From VRUE01 sp963814915 (GTDB lineage: Bacteria; Actinomycetota; Thermoleophilia; Solirubrobacterales; 70-9): a stretch of 64,000 nucleotides of DNA. The translations under genes and the position numbers were made by a program. Numbering within the stretch: position 1 is the first letter of the stretch; the number at the start of each line of letters is the position of its first letter. Location: positions 1 to 64,000 of the forward strand of contig CAWFEI010000005.1 of assembly GCA_963814915.1 (NCBI GenBank), in the 5' to 3' direction. This document shows, in pieces, positions 47,695 through 55,498 of this stretch. Below the pieces are notes generated by a model. The model was given only the letters and a program-made list of their open reading frames with translations. It made no database searches and was not told the DNA's origin.

Positions 47695-48417
47695 ATGGCG
47701 GTTGGCGCTCCGGCCGTAGCGGGTCAGGGGCTGCGGGTCCGTCGCGGCGGCACGCCGGTTTTGCACGGGCTCTCCTTCGCCGTAGCCGCCGGCTCCGTCA
47801 CCGGCCTGCTCGGGCCGAGCGGCTGCGGCAAGACGACTCTGATGCGGGCGATCGTCGGCGTGCAGAAGATCGAGGGCGGCCGGGTCGATGTGCTCGGCGC
47901 CGCGGCCGGGTCGCCGCCGCTGCGCGCCCGGGTCGGCTACGTGACCCAGGCGCCCTCGGTCTATCGCGACCTCACCGTGCGCGAGAACCTGCGCTACTTC
48001 GCGCGCGTGCTCGGCGCGCCGCAAGAGCGGATCGGGGCGGTGATCGAGACGGTGGCACTGGAGGGACAGACCAACCAGGTTGTCGCCAGTCTGTCCGGCG
48101 GGCAGGGCGCCAGGGTCTCGCTGGCCACGGCGCTGCTCGGAGAGCCCGACCTACTCGTGCTCGACGAGCCGACGGTCGGGCTCGACCCGGTGCTGCGCCG
48201 CGACCTCTGGGGCGCCTTCCGCGACCTCGCCGCCGCCGGCACGACGTTGCTCGTCTCCAGCCATGTGATGGAGGAGGCCGAGCACTGCGACGAGCTGCTG
48301 CTGATGCGCGAGGGCGAGCTGCTCGCGACGGAATCGCCTGCATCGCTGCGGGAGCGGACCGGACAGGAGCAGCTCGACCAGGCCTTCCTGGCGCTGATCG
48401 AGGAGAGCCGGGCGTGA
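47695..48417 (+). CDS. ABC transporter ATP-binding protein (ABC-2 type exporter)
   Basis: 240 aa. Walker A is LLGPSGCGKTTLM (about residues 38-50), the Q-loop YVTQAPSVYRDLTV, the signature LSGGQGARVSLATAL and Walker B LLVLDEPTVGLDP; H-loop is SSHVMEEAEHC. The signature and the drug/antibiotic-type Q-loop place it with the ABC-2 (DrrA/NodI-like) exporters. It starts 2 nt after the carboxylase stop and overlaps the permease gene by 4 bp. The substrate is unknown. Confidence 0.9.
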   Translation: MAVGAPAVAGQGLRVRRGGTPVLHGLSFAVAAGSVTGLLGPSGCGKTTLMRAIVGVQKIEGGRVDVLGAAAGSPPLRARVGYVTQAPSVYRDLTVRENLRYFARVLGAPQERIGAVIETVALEGQTNQVVASLSGGQGARVSLATALLGEPDLLVLDEPTVGLDPVLRRDLWGAFRDLAAAGTTLLVSSHVMEEAEHCDELLLMREGELLATESPASLRERTGQEQLDQAFLALIEESRA

Positions 48418-49154
48418 TCAGCGCTCGCATCACCTGGGCGACGGCGCTGCGGGTGCTGACCCAGCTGCGGCGCGACCCGCGCACGATCGTCTTGCTGCTC
48501 GGTGTGCCGCCGTTCCTGCTCGCCCTGCTCAAGGGGGCCTACCACCAGCAGCCGCAGACCTTCCAGCACGTCGGCGGCCCTCTTGTCGGCCTCTTCCCCT
48601 TCATCACGATGTTCGTCGTCACCTCGATCACGATGCTGCGCGAGCGCACCACGGGCACGCTCGAGCGGCTGATGTCGCTGCCGCTGGCCAAGCTCGACCT
48701 GCTTTTCGGCTACGGGATCGCCTTCGCCGTCGTCGCCGTCGTGCAGGTGGGGTTGACCAGCGCCATCGCCTTCGGCGTCCTCGGCCTCGACACCGCCGGC
48801 TCGACCGCGGCCGTCGCCGCGCTCGCGGTCGGCAACGCGTTGCTGGGGATGTCGCTCGGCCTCTTCGTCAGCGCCTTCGCCCGCACCGAGTTCCAGGCAG
48901 TCCAGTTCATGCCCGCGTTCGTCTTCCCGCAGTTGCTGCTCTGTGGCCTCTTCGTAGCCCGCGATCAGATGATCGGCGTGCTGCAGATCGTTTCCGACAC
49001 GATGCCGCTGACCTATGCCTTCGAGGCGCTGGAGAGCGTCACCACGGAAGGCTCGCTGGGCTCGCGCGGGACGCTCGACGTGATCGTTGTCGCCGGCGCG
49101 ACTCTGTTGCTGCTGGCGCTCGGGGCTCTCACGCTGAGGCGGCGAACTCCGTAA
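48414..49154 (+). CDS. ABC-2 type transporter permease
   Basis: 246 aa with six membrane segments. The order is a cytoplasmic amphipathic start (RITWATALRVLTQLRRDPRT), TM1, the conserved MLRERTTGTLERLMSLPL coupling helix after TM2, and VLQIVSDTMPLTYAFEALES before the last helix, all as in DrrB-like permeases. With the ATPase it makes a homodimeric-permease exporter for a drug, lipid or polymer. The C-terminus overlaps the convergent acetoacetyl-CoA synthetase gene by 26 bp. Confidence 0.88.
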   Translation: MISARITWATALRVLTQLRRDPRTIVLLLGVPPFLLALLKGAYHQQPQTFQHVGGPLVGLFPFITMFVVTSITMLRERTTGTLERLMSLPLAKLDLLFGYGIAFAVVAVVQVGLTSAIAFGVLGLDTAGSTAAVAALAVGNALLGMSLGLFVSAFARTEFQAVQFMPAFVFPQLLLCGLFVARDQMIGVLQIVSDTMPLTYAFEALESVTTEGSLGSRGTLDVIVVAGATLLLLALGALTLRRRTP

Positions 49155-51102
49155 ACCAGTCGAGCGCCTCGGGGTTGGCGAGTGAGTCGCGGCTGGCGGC
49201 CTTCTCGGGCGGCGATCCCATCAGGATCCGCTTGACCGGCACCTCGAGCACCTTGCCGCTGAGCGTGCGCGGCACCTCGGCGATCGCGTAGACCGCGTCG
49301 GGCACGTGGCGGGGGGAGCAGTGCTCACGGACCCGCCCGGCGATCTCGCGGCGCAGCTCGTCGTCCAGCTCCGCGTCCTCGCGGAGGACGACGAAGAGCG
49401 GCATCCAGCCATCGGTGCCCGGCTTGGGAACGTCGACGACGAGGGCGTCGACGATCGCGTCGATGCCGAGCACGGCGCGGTAGATCTCGCTCGTCCCCAT
49501 GCGGATGCCCGAGCGGTTGATCGTCGAGTCGGAGCGGCCGTAGATCACCGCGGTGCCGCGCGAGGTGATCTCGATCCAGTCGCCGTGGCGCCATACGCCC
49601 GGGTAGTGCTCGAAGTAGGCCTCGGCGTAGCGGCTGCCGTCCTCATCGCCCCAGAAGCGCACCGGCATCGAGGGCATCGGCTCGGTCACGACCAGCTCAC
49701 CGACCTCGTCGATGAGCGGGTTGCCGTCCTCGTCCCAGGCCTCGACAGCGGCGCCCAGCGCCCGCGCCTGCAGCTCGCCGCGGTAGACCGGCAACAGCGG
49801 CGTGCCGCCGACGAACGCGGTGCAGAGGTCGGTGCCGCCGCTGGTCGAGAAGAGCCAGGTGTCGGCGCCAAGCTGCTCGTAGATCCAGTCGAAGGCCTCG
49901 GGAGACAGCGGCGAGCCGGTCGAGCCGACCGCCCCCAGGCGGCTGAGGTCGCGCCCGGCCGCGGGCTCGACGCCGGCCTTCATGCAGGCGGCGATGTAGG
50001 AGGCGCTGGTCCCGAACATCGTCACACCGGCGCGCGCCGCGAGGTCCCAGAGCACGCTCATGTCGGGGTAGCCGGGGTTGCCGTCGTAGAGGACGATCGC
50101 GGCGCGGGTCAGCAGGCCCGAGACGAGGAAGTTCCACATCATCCAGCCCGTCGTGGTGAACCAGAAGAGGCGGTCGCCGGGGTGGGCGTCGACGTGGAGG
50201 TGGAGCTTCTTCAGGTGCTCGAGCAGGATGCCGCCCTGGCCCTGGACGATCGCCTTCGGGAGGCCGGTCGTGCCGGAGGAGTAGAGAACCCAGAGCGGGT
50301 GGTCGAAGGGGACTCGCTCGAACGCCGGCTCGGCGCCCTCGCCGGCGGCCAGCAGGTCCTCCCAGCGAGTCGTGTCGCGCAGCGCGGAGAGGTCGGGGTC
50401 GGCGGCGAGGTAGGGAAGGACGACTGTGCGGCGCAGGCTCGGCATCGCCGCCTGCAGCTCGGCGATCGTCTCACGACGGTCGAAGTCCTTGCCGCCGTAG
50501 CGGTAGCCGTCGACGGCGAAGAGGACCTTGGGCTCGATCTGGGCGAAGCGGTCGATCACGCTGGCCGGGCCGAAGTCGGGCGAGCAGCTCGACCAGACGG
50601 CGCCGATCGACGCGCTGGCGAGGAAGGCGACGATCGCCTCGGGGATGTTGGGCAGGTAGGCGACGACGCGGTCGCCCGGCTCAACTCCGATCTCGCGCAG
50701 GCCTGCCGCGACGGCGGCTACCCGGCTGCGCAGCTGCGCCCAGGTCAGCTCGTCGAGGTCGCGCAGCTCGGAGGCGTGCAGGATCGCGACCTCGTCGTCG
50801 CGCTTGCCGGCGAAGACGTGCTCGGCGTAGTTGAGGCGGGACCCGGCGAACCACTCGGCGCCGGGCATCTCGCGGCTGCCGAGCACGCGGTCGTAGCCGC
50901 CGTCGGCCTGCACCTCGAAGAAGTCCCAGATCGAGGACCAGAAGCCCTCCAGGTCGTCGACCGACCAGCGCCACAGCTCGTCGTAGCCGCCCAGCTCGAG
51001 CCCCCGCTCGGCGGCGAGCCAGCGCATGTATTCGGTCATCCGCGCCCGCTCGACCAGCGACGCGGGCGGATCCCAGAGCTTCTCCGGGGGGCCCGCGCTC
51101 AC
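49129..51102 (-). CDS. acetoacetyl-CoA synthetase
   Basis: 657 aa, the typical length. The N-terminal lid YDELWRWSVDDLEGFWSSIW and MPGAEWFAGSRLNYAEHVFA are diagnostic of the acetoacetyl-CoA/acetyl-CoA synthetase group. VLYSSGTTGLPKAIVQGQGG (about residues 270-289) is the AMP/phosphate loop; INRSGIRMGTSEIYRAVLGI and RTLSGKVLEVPVKRIL carry the C-terminal Lys. The GTG at 51102 overlaps the MBL stop (GTGA). It activates acetoacetate, the product of the HMG-CoA lyase encoded at 45229-46161, for reuse or polyhydroxybutyrate-type metabolism. Confidence 0.9.
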   Translation of the reverse strand: MSAGPPEKLWDPPASLVERARMTEYMRWLAAERGLELGGYDELWRWSVDDLEGFWSSIWDFFEVQADGGYDRVLGSREMPGAEWFAGSRLNYAEHVFAGKRDDEVAILHASELRDLDELTWAQLRSRVAAVAAGLREIGVEPGDRVVAYLPNIPEAIVAFLASASIGAVWSSCSPDFGPASVIDRFAQIEPKVLFAVDGYRYGGKDFDRRETIAELQAAMPSLRRTVVLPYLAADPDLSALRDTTRWEDLLAAGEGAEPAFERVPFDHPLWVLYSSGTTGLPKAIVQGQGGILLEHLKKLHLHVDAHPGDRLFWFTTTGWMMWNFLVSGLLTRAAIVLYDGNPGYPDMSVLWDLAARAGVTMFGTSASYIAACMKAGVEPAAGRDLSRLGAVGSTGSPLSPEAFDWIYEQLGADTWLFSTSGGTDLCTAFVGGTPLLPVYRGELQARALGAAVEAWDEDGNPLIDEVGELVVTEPMPSMPVRFWGDEDGSRYAEAYFEHYPGVWRHGDWIEITSRGTAVIYGRSDSTINRSGIRMGTSEIYRAVLGIDAIVDALVVDVPKPGTDGWMPLFVVLREDAELDDELRREIAGRVREHCSPRHVPDAVYAIAEVPRTLSGKVLEVPVKRILMGSPPEKAASRDSLANPEALDWFTEFAASA

Positions 51103-51938
51103 TCGCTCGCCGTTGCCGCGCCGGCCTTCGTCTGCTCGCGCTCCAGCTCCGTCGGGTCGTGGGAGCAGAAGAGGTTGACCGTTTCGCCGTGGCGCGCGGC
51201 CAGCTCGCGCAGGCGCTCCTGGTTCGCCTTGCGCGCCTTGTTGTCGGCGGCGTTGAGGTTTTGGAAGAAGCGCAGCCCCGGTGGGCAGCTGGGCGGGGTC
51301 GCGAGCTCGCCGTGGTGGAAGTAGGCGTCGCCGCAGTGCAGGAGCCAACCGCCGTCGGTGCGCAGGGCGACTCCGGTGTGGCCGCGCGTGTGGCCGAAGA
51401 GGGGGATCAACAGCAGCTCGGCGTCGAGGCCGGGGAGGATGCGGACGCCTTCGAAGCCGAGCCAATCGTCGCCTTCGGCGTCGTGGCGGATCCAGCGCGG
51501 CCCGTGCTTCCAGTGCGCTTCGGGGTAGCGCAGCTTGTCGCGCAGGGCCGGATCGAGCGCCGCGTCCAGCTCGGTCGAGAGGACGTGAACCTCGGCGTCG
51601 GGGAAGTCGGGCAGCCCCCCGGAATGGTCGGGGTCGAGGTGGGTGGTGACGATCCGCCGCACGTCGGCGGCGGCGAAGCCGAGCGCCTCCAGCTGTCTCA
51701 GCGCCGTCGTCTCGGCCCTCGGCTCCGCGTTCATCAGGCCGAAAACCGCACCGAGCTGGCCCGGGTTGCGCGCGTCCTCGATGCCGAAGCCGGTGTCGAC
51801 CAGGGTCAGGCCGTCTCCGTCCTCGATCGCCAGGCAGTGGCAGACGATGTGGCCCTTCTCCAGCCAGCCGCCCTCGCCGTTGATCAAGCGCCGCCCATGG
51901 GGGCAGAGCGACCCGCAATTGAGGTGGTGGACCCTCAT
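51099..51938 (-). CDS. MBL-fold metallo-hydrolase (lactonase-like)
   Basis: 279 aa. THLDPDHSGGL (about residues 98-108) is the metal motif in the HxDxDH form found in many lactonase-like MBL proteins; GDAYFHHGEL and the C-terminal CSHDPTELE give further ligands. A plausible role is hydrolysis of a lactone or thioester, possibly an acyl-CoA derivative, because the gene is translationally coupled to acetoacetyl-CoA synthetase. N-terminal RVHHLNCGSLCPHGRRLING is typical of this subfamily. A TAGACT box lies 10 nt before the ATG. Confidence 0.82.
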   Translation of the reverse strand: MRVHHLNCGSLCPHGRRLINGEGGWLEKGHIVCHCLAIEDGDGLTLVDTGFGIEDARNPGQLGAVFGLMNAEPRAETTALRQLEALGFAAADVRRIVTTHLDPDHSGGLPDFPDAEVHVLSTELDAALDPALRDKLRYPEAHWKHGPRWIRHDAEGDDWLGFEGVRILPGLDAELLLIPLFGHTRGHTGVALRTDGGWLLHCGDAYFHHGELATPPSCPPGLRFFQNLNAADNKARKANQERLRELAARHGETVNLFCSHDPTELEREQTKAGAATASE

Positions 51939-51981
51939 CCCGCGGCGCAGTCTAGTGCGGGCGGTCTATCGTTCGCCCGGA

Positions 51982-52065
51982 GCCGGAGTGGCGGAATTGG
52001 CATACGCGATCGACTCAAAATCGATTGCCCTTGCGGGCTTGTGGGTTCGAGTCCCACCTCCGGCA
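51982..52065 (+). tRNA. tRNA-Leu (anticodon CAA)
   Basis: Acceptor stem GCCGGAG/CTCCGGC with discriminator A, anticodon stem-loop ATCGA-CTCAAAA-TCGAT (anticodon CAA), a long class II variable arm and T-arm GTGGG-TTCGAGT-CCCAC. CCA is not encoded. Confidence 0.95.
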
Positions 52066-52078
52066 TAGAGGGGACCGG

Positions 52079-52609
52079 TCAGGCGGGCTGCGGCGCGTCG
52101 CGGTCCGGCGGGGCACCGGCGCCATAGTCCTCGCCGGATCCGATCGGCCGCTCTTCCTCGACGTGCCAGTCCTGGCTGAAGCCGTAGAAGCAGGCGACGG
52201 CGAGGATGATCTGCAGCAGCAGCAGGATCAGAACGAGCAGCCCGATCATCGAGACCGGGATCAGCGCGTCTTCGAATCCAGCCTTGTCGCGGGCGAACCA
52301 GCTGTTGGCGCCGACCGCGCAGAAGATCGCCAGGATCGTCGAGAGCGAGGCGGCCACGGGCAGGATGCCGCGGCTCCAGCGGGCGACCAGGAAGCCGAAG
52401 AAGGCGTAGAGCAGGGCGAAGATGAGGCAGACGACGCCCATCGCGCCACCACCGCTGAGCAATGAGAAGCCGGCGATCGTCACCAGGCCGGCGACGACGG
52501 CCGTGGCCAGCATCAGGAAAGCGATCACGAACTTGGTCGTGATCACGTCGGCCTTCTCCCGATTCGGGTGCCAGACCTCGTAGCCCGGCGTTACCTCTCC
52601 TACAGCCAC
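52079..52609 (-). CDS. conserved multi-pass membrane protein of unknown function
   Basis: 176 aa with four membrane helices (about residues 24-46, 52-72, 80-103 and 122-148) and a charged, Pro-rich C-terminal tail. There are no catalytic motifs. The GTG at 52609 is preferred to ATG 52621 because a TATGAT -10 box (complement of 52617-52622) lies 7 nt before it, which would make the transcript leaderless. It lies between two tRNA-Leu genes on the opposite strand. Confidence 0.65.
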   Translation of the reverse strand: MAVGEVTPGYEVWHPNREKADVITTKFVIAFLMLATAVVAGLVTIAGFSLLSGGGAMGVVCLIFALLYAFFGFLVARWSRGILPVAASLSTILAIFCAVGANSWFARDKAGFEDALIPVSMIGLLVLILLLLQIILAVACFYGFSQDWHVEEERPIGSGEDYGAGAPPDRDAPQPA

Positions 52610-52669
52610 GCCGACGATCATAGAATCTATCGGCGACGATGCGGCATTGGCCGCGCGTTAAGCGCACAA

Positions 52670-52754
52670 GCGGGCGTGGCGGAATTTGGTATACGCGCCA
52701 GGTTTAGGTCCTGGTGGGCTTCGGCCCGTGGGGGTTCAAGTCCCTCCGCCCGCA
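52670..52754 (+). tRNA. tRNA-Leu (anticodon UAG)
   Basis: Acceptor GCGGGCG/CGCCCGC, discriminator A; anticodon stem-loop CCAGG-TTTAGGT-CCTGG (anticodon TAG); a long variable arm containing GGGCTTCGGCCC; T-loop TTCAAGT. Confidence 0.95.
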
Positions 52755-52770
52755 TAGAATCGATTTCCTC

Positions 52771-52844
52771 GGGGCAGTGGCCCAACTGGCTAAGGCACCG
52801 GTCTCCAAAACCGGCGATTCCAGGTTCGAGTCCTGGCTGCCCCG
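52771..52844 (+). tRNA. tRNA-Trp (anticodon CCA)
   Basis: Acceptor GGGGCAG/CTGCCCC with discriminator G; anticodon stem-loop CCGGT-CTCCAAA-ACCGG; T-arm CCAGG-TTCGAGT-CCTGG. Only 16 bp separate it from tRNA-Leu(UAG), so they are probably co-transcribed. Part of it is copied at 53684-53712. Confidence 0.95.
52797..52825 (+). repeat. anticodon-arm segment of tRNA-Trp copied downstream (left copy)
   Basis: This 29-bp segment recurs at 53684-53712 with one mismatch, in the same orientation. Together they bracket the VapBC pair. Confidence 0.7.
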
Positions 52845-52992
52845 CTCTCAAACCTGATCGAGGTCCTATCTCCATTTGACGCCTTCGACATCCTCGCCAA
52901 CGCTTGGATGGCGAAGTCTGTCGCCCTGCTTGAGATGGATGACCGGGGACGGCGGGAGCTAACCCACCTAAAGCTAAACGTAAATAGCGTCG

Positions 52993-53034
52993 AGCGCCGA
53001 AATACATGCAATGGCGCCATTTGGGCGCTACACT
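52993..53034. promoter_or_regulatory. vapB promoter with GGCGCY repeats and a TACACT box
   Basis: AGCGCC (52993-52998), GGCGCC (53013-53018) and GGCGCT (53024-53029) form overlapping inverted repeats. TACACT (53029-53034) lies 6 nt before the vapB ATG. The overlap of repeats and -10 box fits autorepression by the antitoxin. Confidence 0.55.
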
Positions 53035-53040
53035 TGGGTA

Positions 53041-53274
53041 ATGCCAAGTGTCCAGATCAAGAACGTTCCACCCAAAGTGCATCGAGTGCTGCGCCTACGA
53101 GCAGCGGCTGCTGGGCAGTCCATGCAGGAGTATTTGCTCGCCCAGCTCACTCGCCAGGCCCAAGAGGCGACTCTCGAGGAGGTCCTTGACCGGGCGGGAG
53201 GTCGTTCAGGAGGCTCGCTCGGGCTCGCTTTTGCGGCCGAGACGCTCCGTGATGAGCGTCAGCGGGCTGCGTGA
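53041..53274 (+). CDS. vapB: VapB-type antitoxin (ribbon-helix-helix, FitA-like)
   Basis: 77 aa. SVQIKNVPPKVHRVLRLRAA and AGQSMQEYLLAQLTRQAQEA form the RHH fold of FitA/VapB antitoxins; the tail GLAFAAETLRDERQRAA is the toxin-binding part. The stop overlaps the toxin GTG by 4 bp. It lies 196 bp after tRNA-Trp. Confidence 0.82.
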   Translation: MPSVQIKNVPPKVHRVLRLRAAAAGQSMQEYLLAQLTRQAQEATLEEVLDRAGGRSGGSLGLAFAAETLRDERQRAA

Positions 53275-53663
53275 TCGTTATTGACGCCTCAGTGCTTGCA
53301 CCCGCTCTAGCGGACGATGGCGCTGATGGCGATCGAGTCCGCGAGCGACTTCGCGGGGTGCAGCTCACCGCACCTGAGCTAATCGACCTTGAGGTTGTTT
53401 CGACTCTTCGACGCGCGGCTCGGGCTGGCAGGCTCGACGACCGGCGATCTGGTCAGGTCTTGGCCGATCTCGCGGCGCTGCCCCTGCGTCGGGTTCCACA
53501 TCTACCTCTCCTGTCCCGTATCTGGGAGTTGCGTGACAACCTCACCGCCTATGACGCAGCCTACGTTGCCCTTGCTGAGGCTCTTCACGCTTTGCTCCTA
53601 ACGGCGGACGGTCCATTGGGGAGGGCTTCCGGGGTTCGTTGTGAGGTCGAGGTTTTGGGCTAG
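53271..53663 (+). CDS. vapC: VapC-type PIN-domain toxin
   Basis: 130 aa. VIVIDASVLAPAL places Asp5 at the first catalytic position, APELIDLEVVSTLRR the conserved Glu near residue 40, LTAYDAAYVALAEAL the third acidic residue and LLLTADGPLG the fourth; all four are present, so the nuclease should be active. VapC toxins cut tRNA or rRNA at defined sites. The gene is coupled to vapB by a GTGA overlap and is followed by a partial tRNA-Trp copy. Confidence 0.88.
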   Translation: MIVIDASVLAPALADDGADGDRVRERLRGVQLTAPELIDLEVVSTLRRAARAGRLDDRRSGQVLADLAALPLRRVPHLPLLSRIWELRDNLTAYDAAYVALAEALHALLLTADGPLGRASGVRCEVEVLG

Positions 53664-53683
53664 CGATTTACGTCGAATCGAGT

Positions 53684-53712
53684 ACCGGTCTACAAAACCG
53701 GCGATTCCAGGT
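53684..53712 (+). repeat. partial tRNA-Trp copy, possible attachment-site remnant (right copy)
   Basis: 28 of 29 bases match 52797-52825; the single change turns the anticodon loop CTCCAAA into CTACAAA. The acceptor and T arms are absent, so it is not a tRNA gene. Confidence 0.7.
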
Positions 53713-53764
53713 ACATGTCGGTGCGAGCCGAATCCGCAGTTTTGGCTCTACAGAGCGCCTGGGG

Positions 53765-54556
53765 CTAGGCAGTGGGAATTGCGATCAGGCTGTTGAAGTT
53801 CGCCGTGCCGTTCGCCACGGAGACGCTGCACTGGACGCTCAGCTGGGTCGGCGACGCCGTGATCGTGGTCACGGCTTGCAGCGACGCCGGAATCGCGGCG
53901 AGGGCGGGTAGCGTCTTCATCGCCACCTGATCGAGAGTGGCCGCGCCCGCCTTCAGCAGGCATTCGATGCTGTCGCCGGCACCGGTGTGGGAGAGCTGGG
54001 TCTTGGCCAGGACGACGTAGTTGCCTGCCGGGACCGATAGTTCGACCACAACGGTTGGGGGGCTGGCGGTTGGGAGCGCCGTTAGGCCCTGGTTCGCCGA
54101 GAGCGGCGCAATCGTTCCATCGGCGCCATCCGTCCCGTTGGTCCCGTTGGCCCCGTTCGTACCGTTTGCTCCGTCGACGCCGTCAGCGCCGTCGACGCCG
54201 TTGGCCCCGTCGGCGCCGTTCGGGCCATTTGCCCCGTTGGCGCCGTTGCTTCCCGCGGCGCCGTTGCTTCCCGCGTTTCCGGCCGCTCCGGTCTGGCCCA
54301 CGGCGCCGGTCAAACCCTGGCCGCGTTTGATTAGCGCTCGCGTGCGCTTGCTCAGGTCCCACGGTTGGACCGCTCCGCTCCTGATCGCGTTGCCGGTGAT
54401 CGCGCCCCGGGCAATGTCGCCGGCATGGATCAGGCCGGTCGCGGCAGCCGCTGACCCGCCGAGGACCACGAACATGGCGATACCGGAAAGGACTATCGAG
54501 GGGGTCGACCACCATCGCCGCTGTCGCCGCACAGGACTTCTGGCTGCGCGTTTCAT
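53765..54556 (-). CDS. collagen-like secreted surface protein
   Basis: 263 aa. After a basic start there is a signal or anchor helix, PSIVLSGIAMFVVLGGSAAA. A region ending WDLSKRTRALIKRGQG leads into about 22 uninterrupted Gly-X-Y triplets (about residues 80-148), rich in Asn, Ala, Asp and Thr (for example GANGANGPNGADGANG). The C-terminal 110 residues are a beta-rich globular head with two Cys residues, probably the trimerisation domain. Bacterial collagens form surface filaments; Pro is rare here, so stability would depend on the head. The ATG at 54556 gives the signal sequence. Confidence 0.8.
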   Translation of the reverse strand: MKRAARSPVRRQRRWWSTPSIVLSGIAMFVVLGGSAAAATGLIHAGDIARGAITGNAIRSGAVQPWDLSKRTRALIKRGQGLTGAVGQTGAAGNAGSNGAAGSNGANGANGPNGADGANGVDGADGVDGANGTNGANGTNGTDGADGTIAPLSANQGLTALPTASPPTVVVELSVPAGNYVVLAKTQLSHTGAGDSIECLLKAGAATLDQVAMKTLPALAAIPASLQAVTTITASPTQLSVQCSVSVANGTANFNSLIAIPTA

Positions 54557-54756
54557 ATTTGGTACCGCCCTTCGGGCTAGCCGCTTTGTTGGAGCGGTGC
54601 TTGTTAGCGCGAGCGGTTGCCCTCGCTGCCAAGCTATCGGCTGCCAGCCCGAACCCACGCCAACTATTCGTCCCGAAGTGGACCAATGAGTGCTGGGGGC
54701 ACTGCGAGCGCCGACCCGCGCGCAGCCTCCGAGGCGGTTCGTGAGATGGTTCGGCG

Positions 54757-55491
54757 ATGAGTGAGCGGGTTGCCTTGGTCACCGGAGCGGCGAGCGGCTT
54801 CGGGCGAGCCCTGACCGAGACGCTTGTGGCGCGCGGGGCGCGGGTAGTCGCCTGCGACATCGACGAGGCCGCAGGATCCGCGCTCGCCGATGCGTCGGGG
54901 ACCCTGTTCGTCGCCTGCGACGTATCTGACCCCGAGCAGAGCAAGGCGGCCGTGGCGGTCGCCGTCGAGGAGTATGGCGGGCTCGACATGGCTTTCCTCA
55001 ACGCCGGGGTCGCCTTCGGCACCCAGCTCGGCGAAGAGTTCGACGCCGAGGCCTATCACCGGGCGATGGGCGTCAACATCGACGGGGTCGTCTTCGGCGT
55101 CAACGCCGTGCTGCCGGCGATGAAGGCGCGGGGCGGCGGGTCGATCGTGGCTACGGCCTCGCTTGCCGGGCTGACGCCGGTGCCGATGGACCCGATCTAC
55201 GCCGCCAACAAGCACGCCGTCGTCGGCCTGGTTCGCTCGCTCGGCCCGGTCCTGCAGGGCGACGGAATCCGGATCAACGCCGTCTGTCCCGGTTTCGCCG
55301 AGACGGCGATCATCGCGCCGATCCGCGAGCTGCTGCTGAGCGAGGGGCTGCCGATCATCCCGGTCCAGGACGTGATCGAGCCGGTGCTCAAGCTCTTCGA
55401 CGGCGAGATGAGCGGCGAGTGCTGGTTCGTCCAGGCGGGCCGTGAGAGCCAGGCCTTCGAGTTCCGCGGCATCCCGGGCCCGCGGAGCTGA
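54757..55491 (+). CDS. short-chain dehydrogenase/reductase (SDR)
   Basis: 244 aa classical SDR. VALVTGAASGFGRALTETLV (residues 5-24) is the TGxxxGxG nucleotide loop; ACDIDEAAG suggests NAD preference because of the Asp; LNAGVAFG is the NAG motif; IVATASLAGL supplies Ser and IYAANKHAVVGL the Tyr-xxx-Lys pair. Substrate is unknown, though the acyl-CoA carboxylase gene 8 bp downstream hints at acyl or keto substrates. Confidence 0.9.
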   Translation: MSERVALVTGAASGFGRALTETLVARGARVVACDIDEAAGSALADASGTLFVACDVSDPEQSKAAVAVAVEEYGGLDMAFLNAGVAFGTQLGEEFDAEAYHRAMGVNIDGVVFGVNAVLPAMKARGGGSIVATASLAGLTPVPMDPIYAANKHAVVGLVRSLGPVLQGDGIRINAVCPGFAETAIIAPIRELLLSEGLPIIPVQDVIEPVLKLFDGEMSGECWFVQAGRESQAFEFRGIPGPRS

Positions 55492-55498
55492 CCGGCCT

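Noticed and set aside
49306..51324. A 672-codon plus-strand open frame opposite acetoacetyl-CoA synthetase
   Set aside because: It is the mirror of a conserved enzyme and has shadow-like composition.
51099..51938. HxDxDH instead of HxHxDH in the MBL protein as a possible lost active site
   Set aside because: This variant is common in lactonase-like MBL subfamilies, and the remaining ligands are present.
54118..54320. Repeated short motifs that could suggest a CRISPR or satellite array
   Set aside because: The repeats are the 9-bp Gly-X-Y codons of the collagen-like gene; there are no spacers of uniform length and no cas genes.
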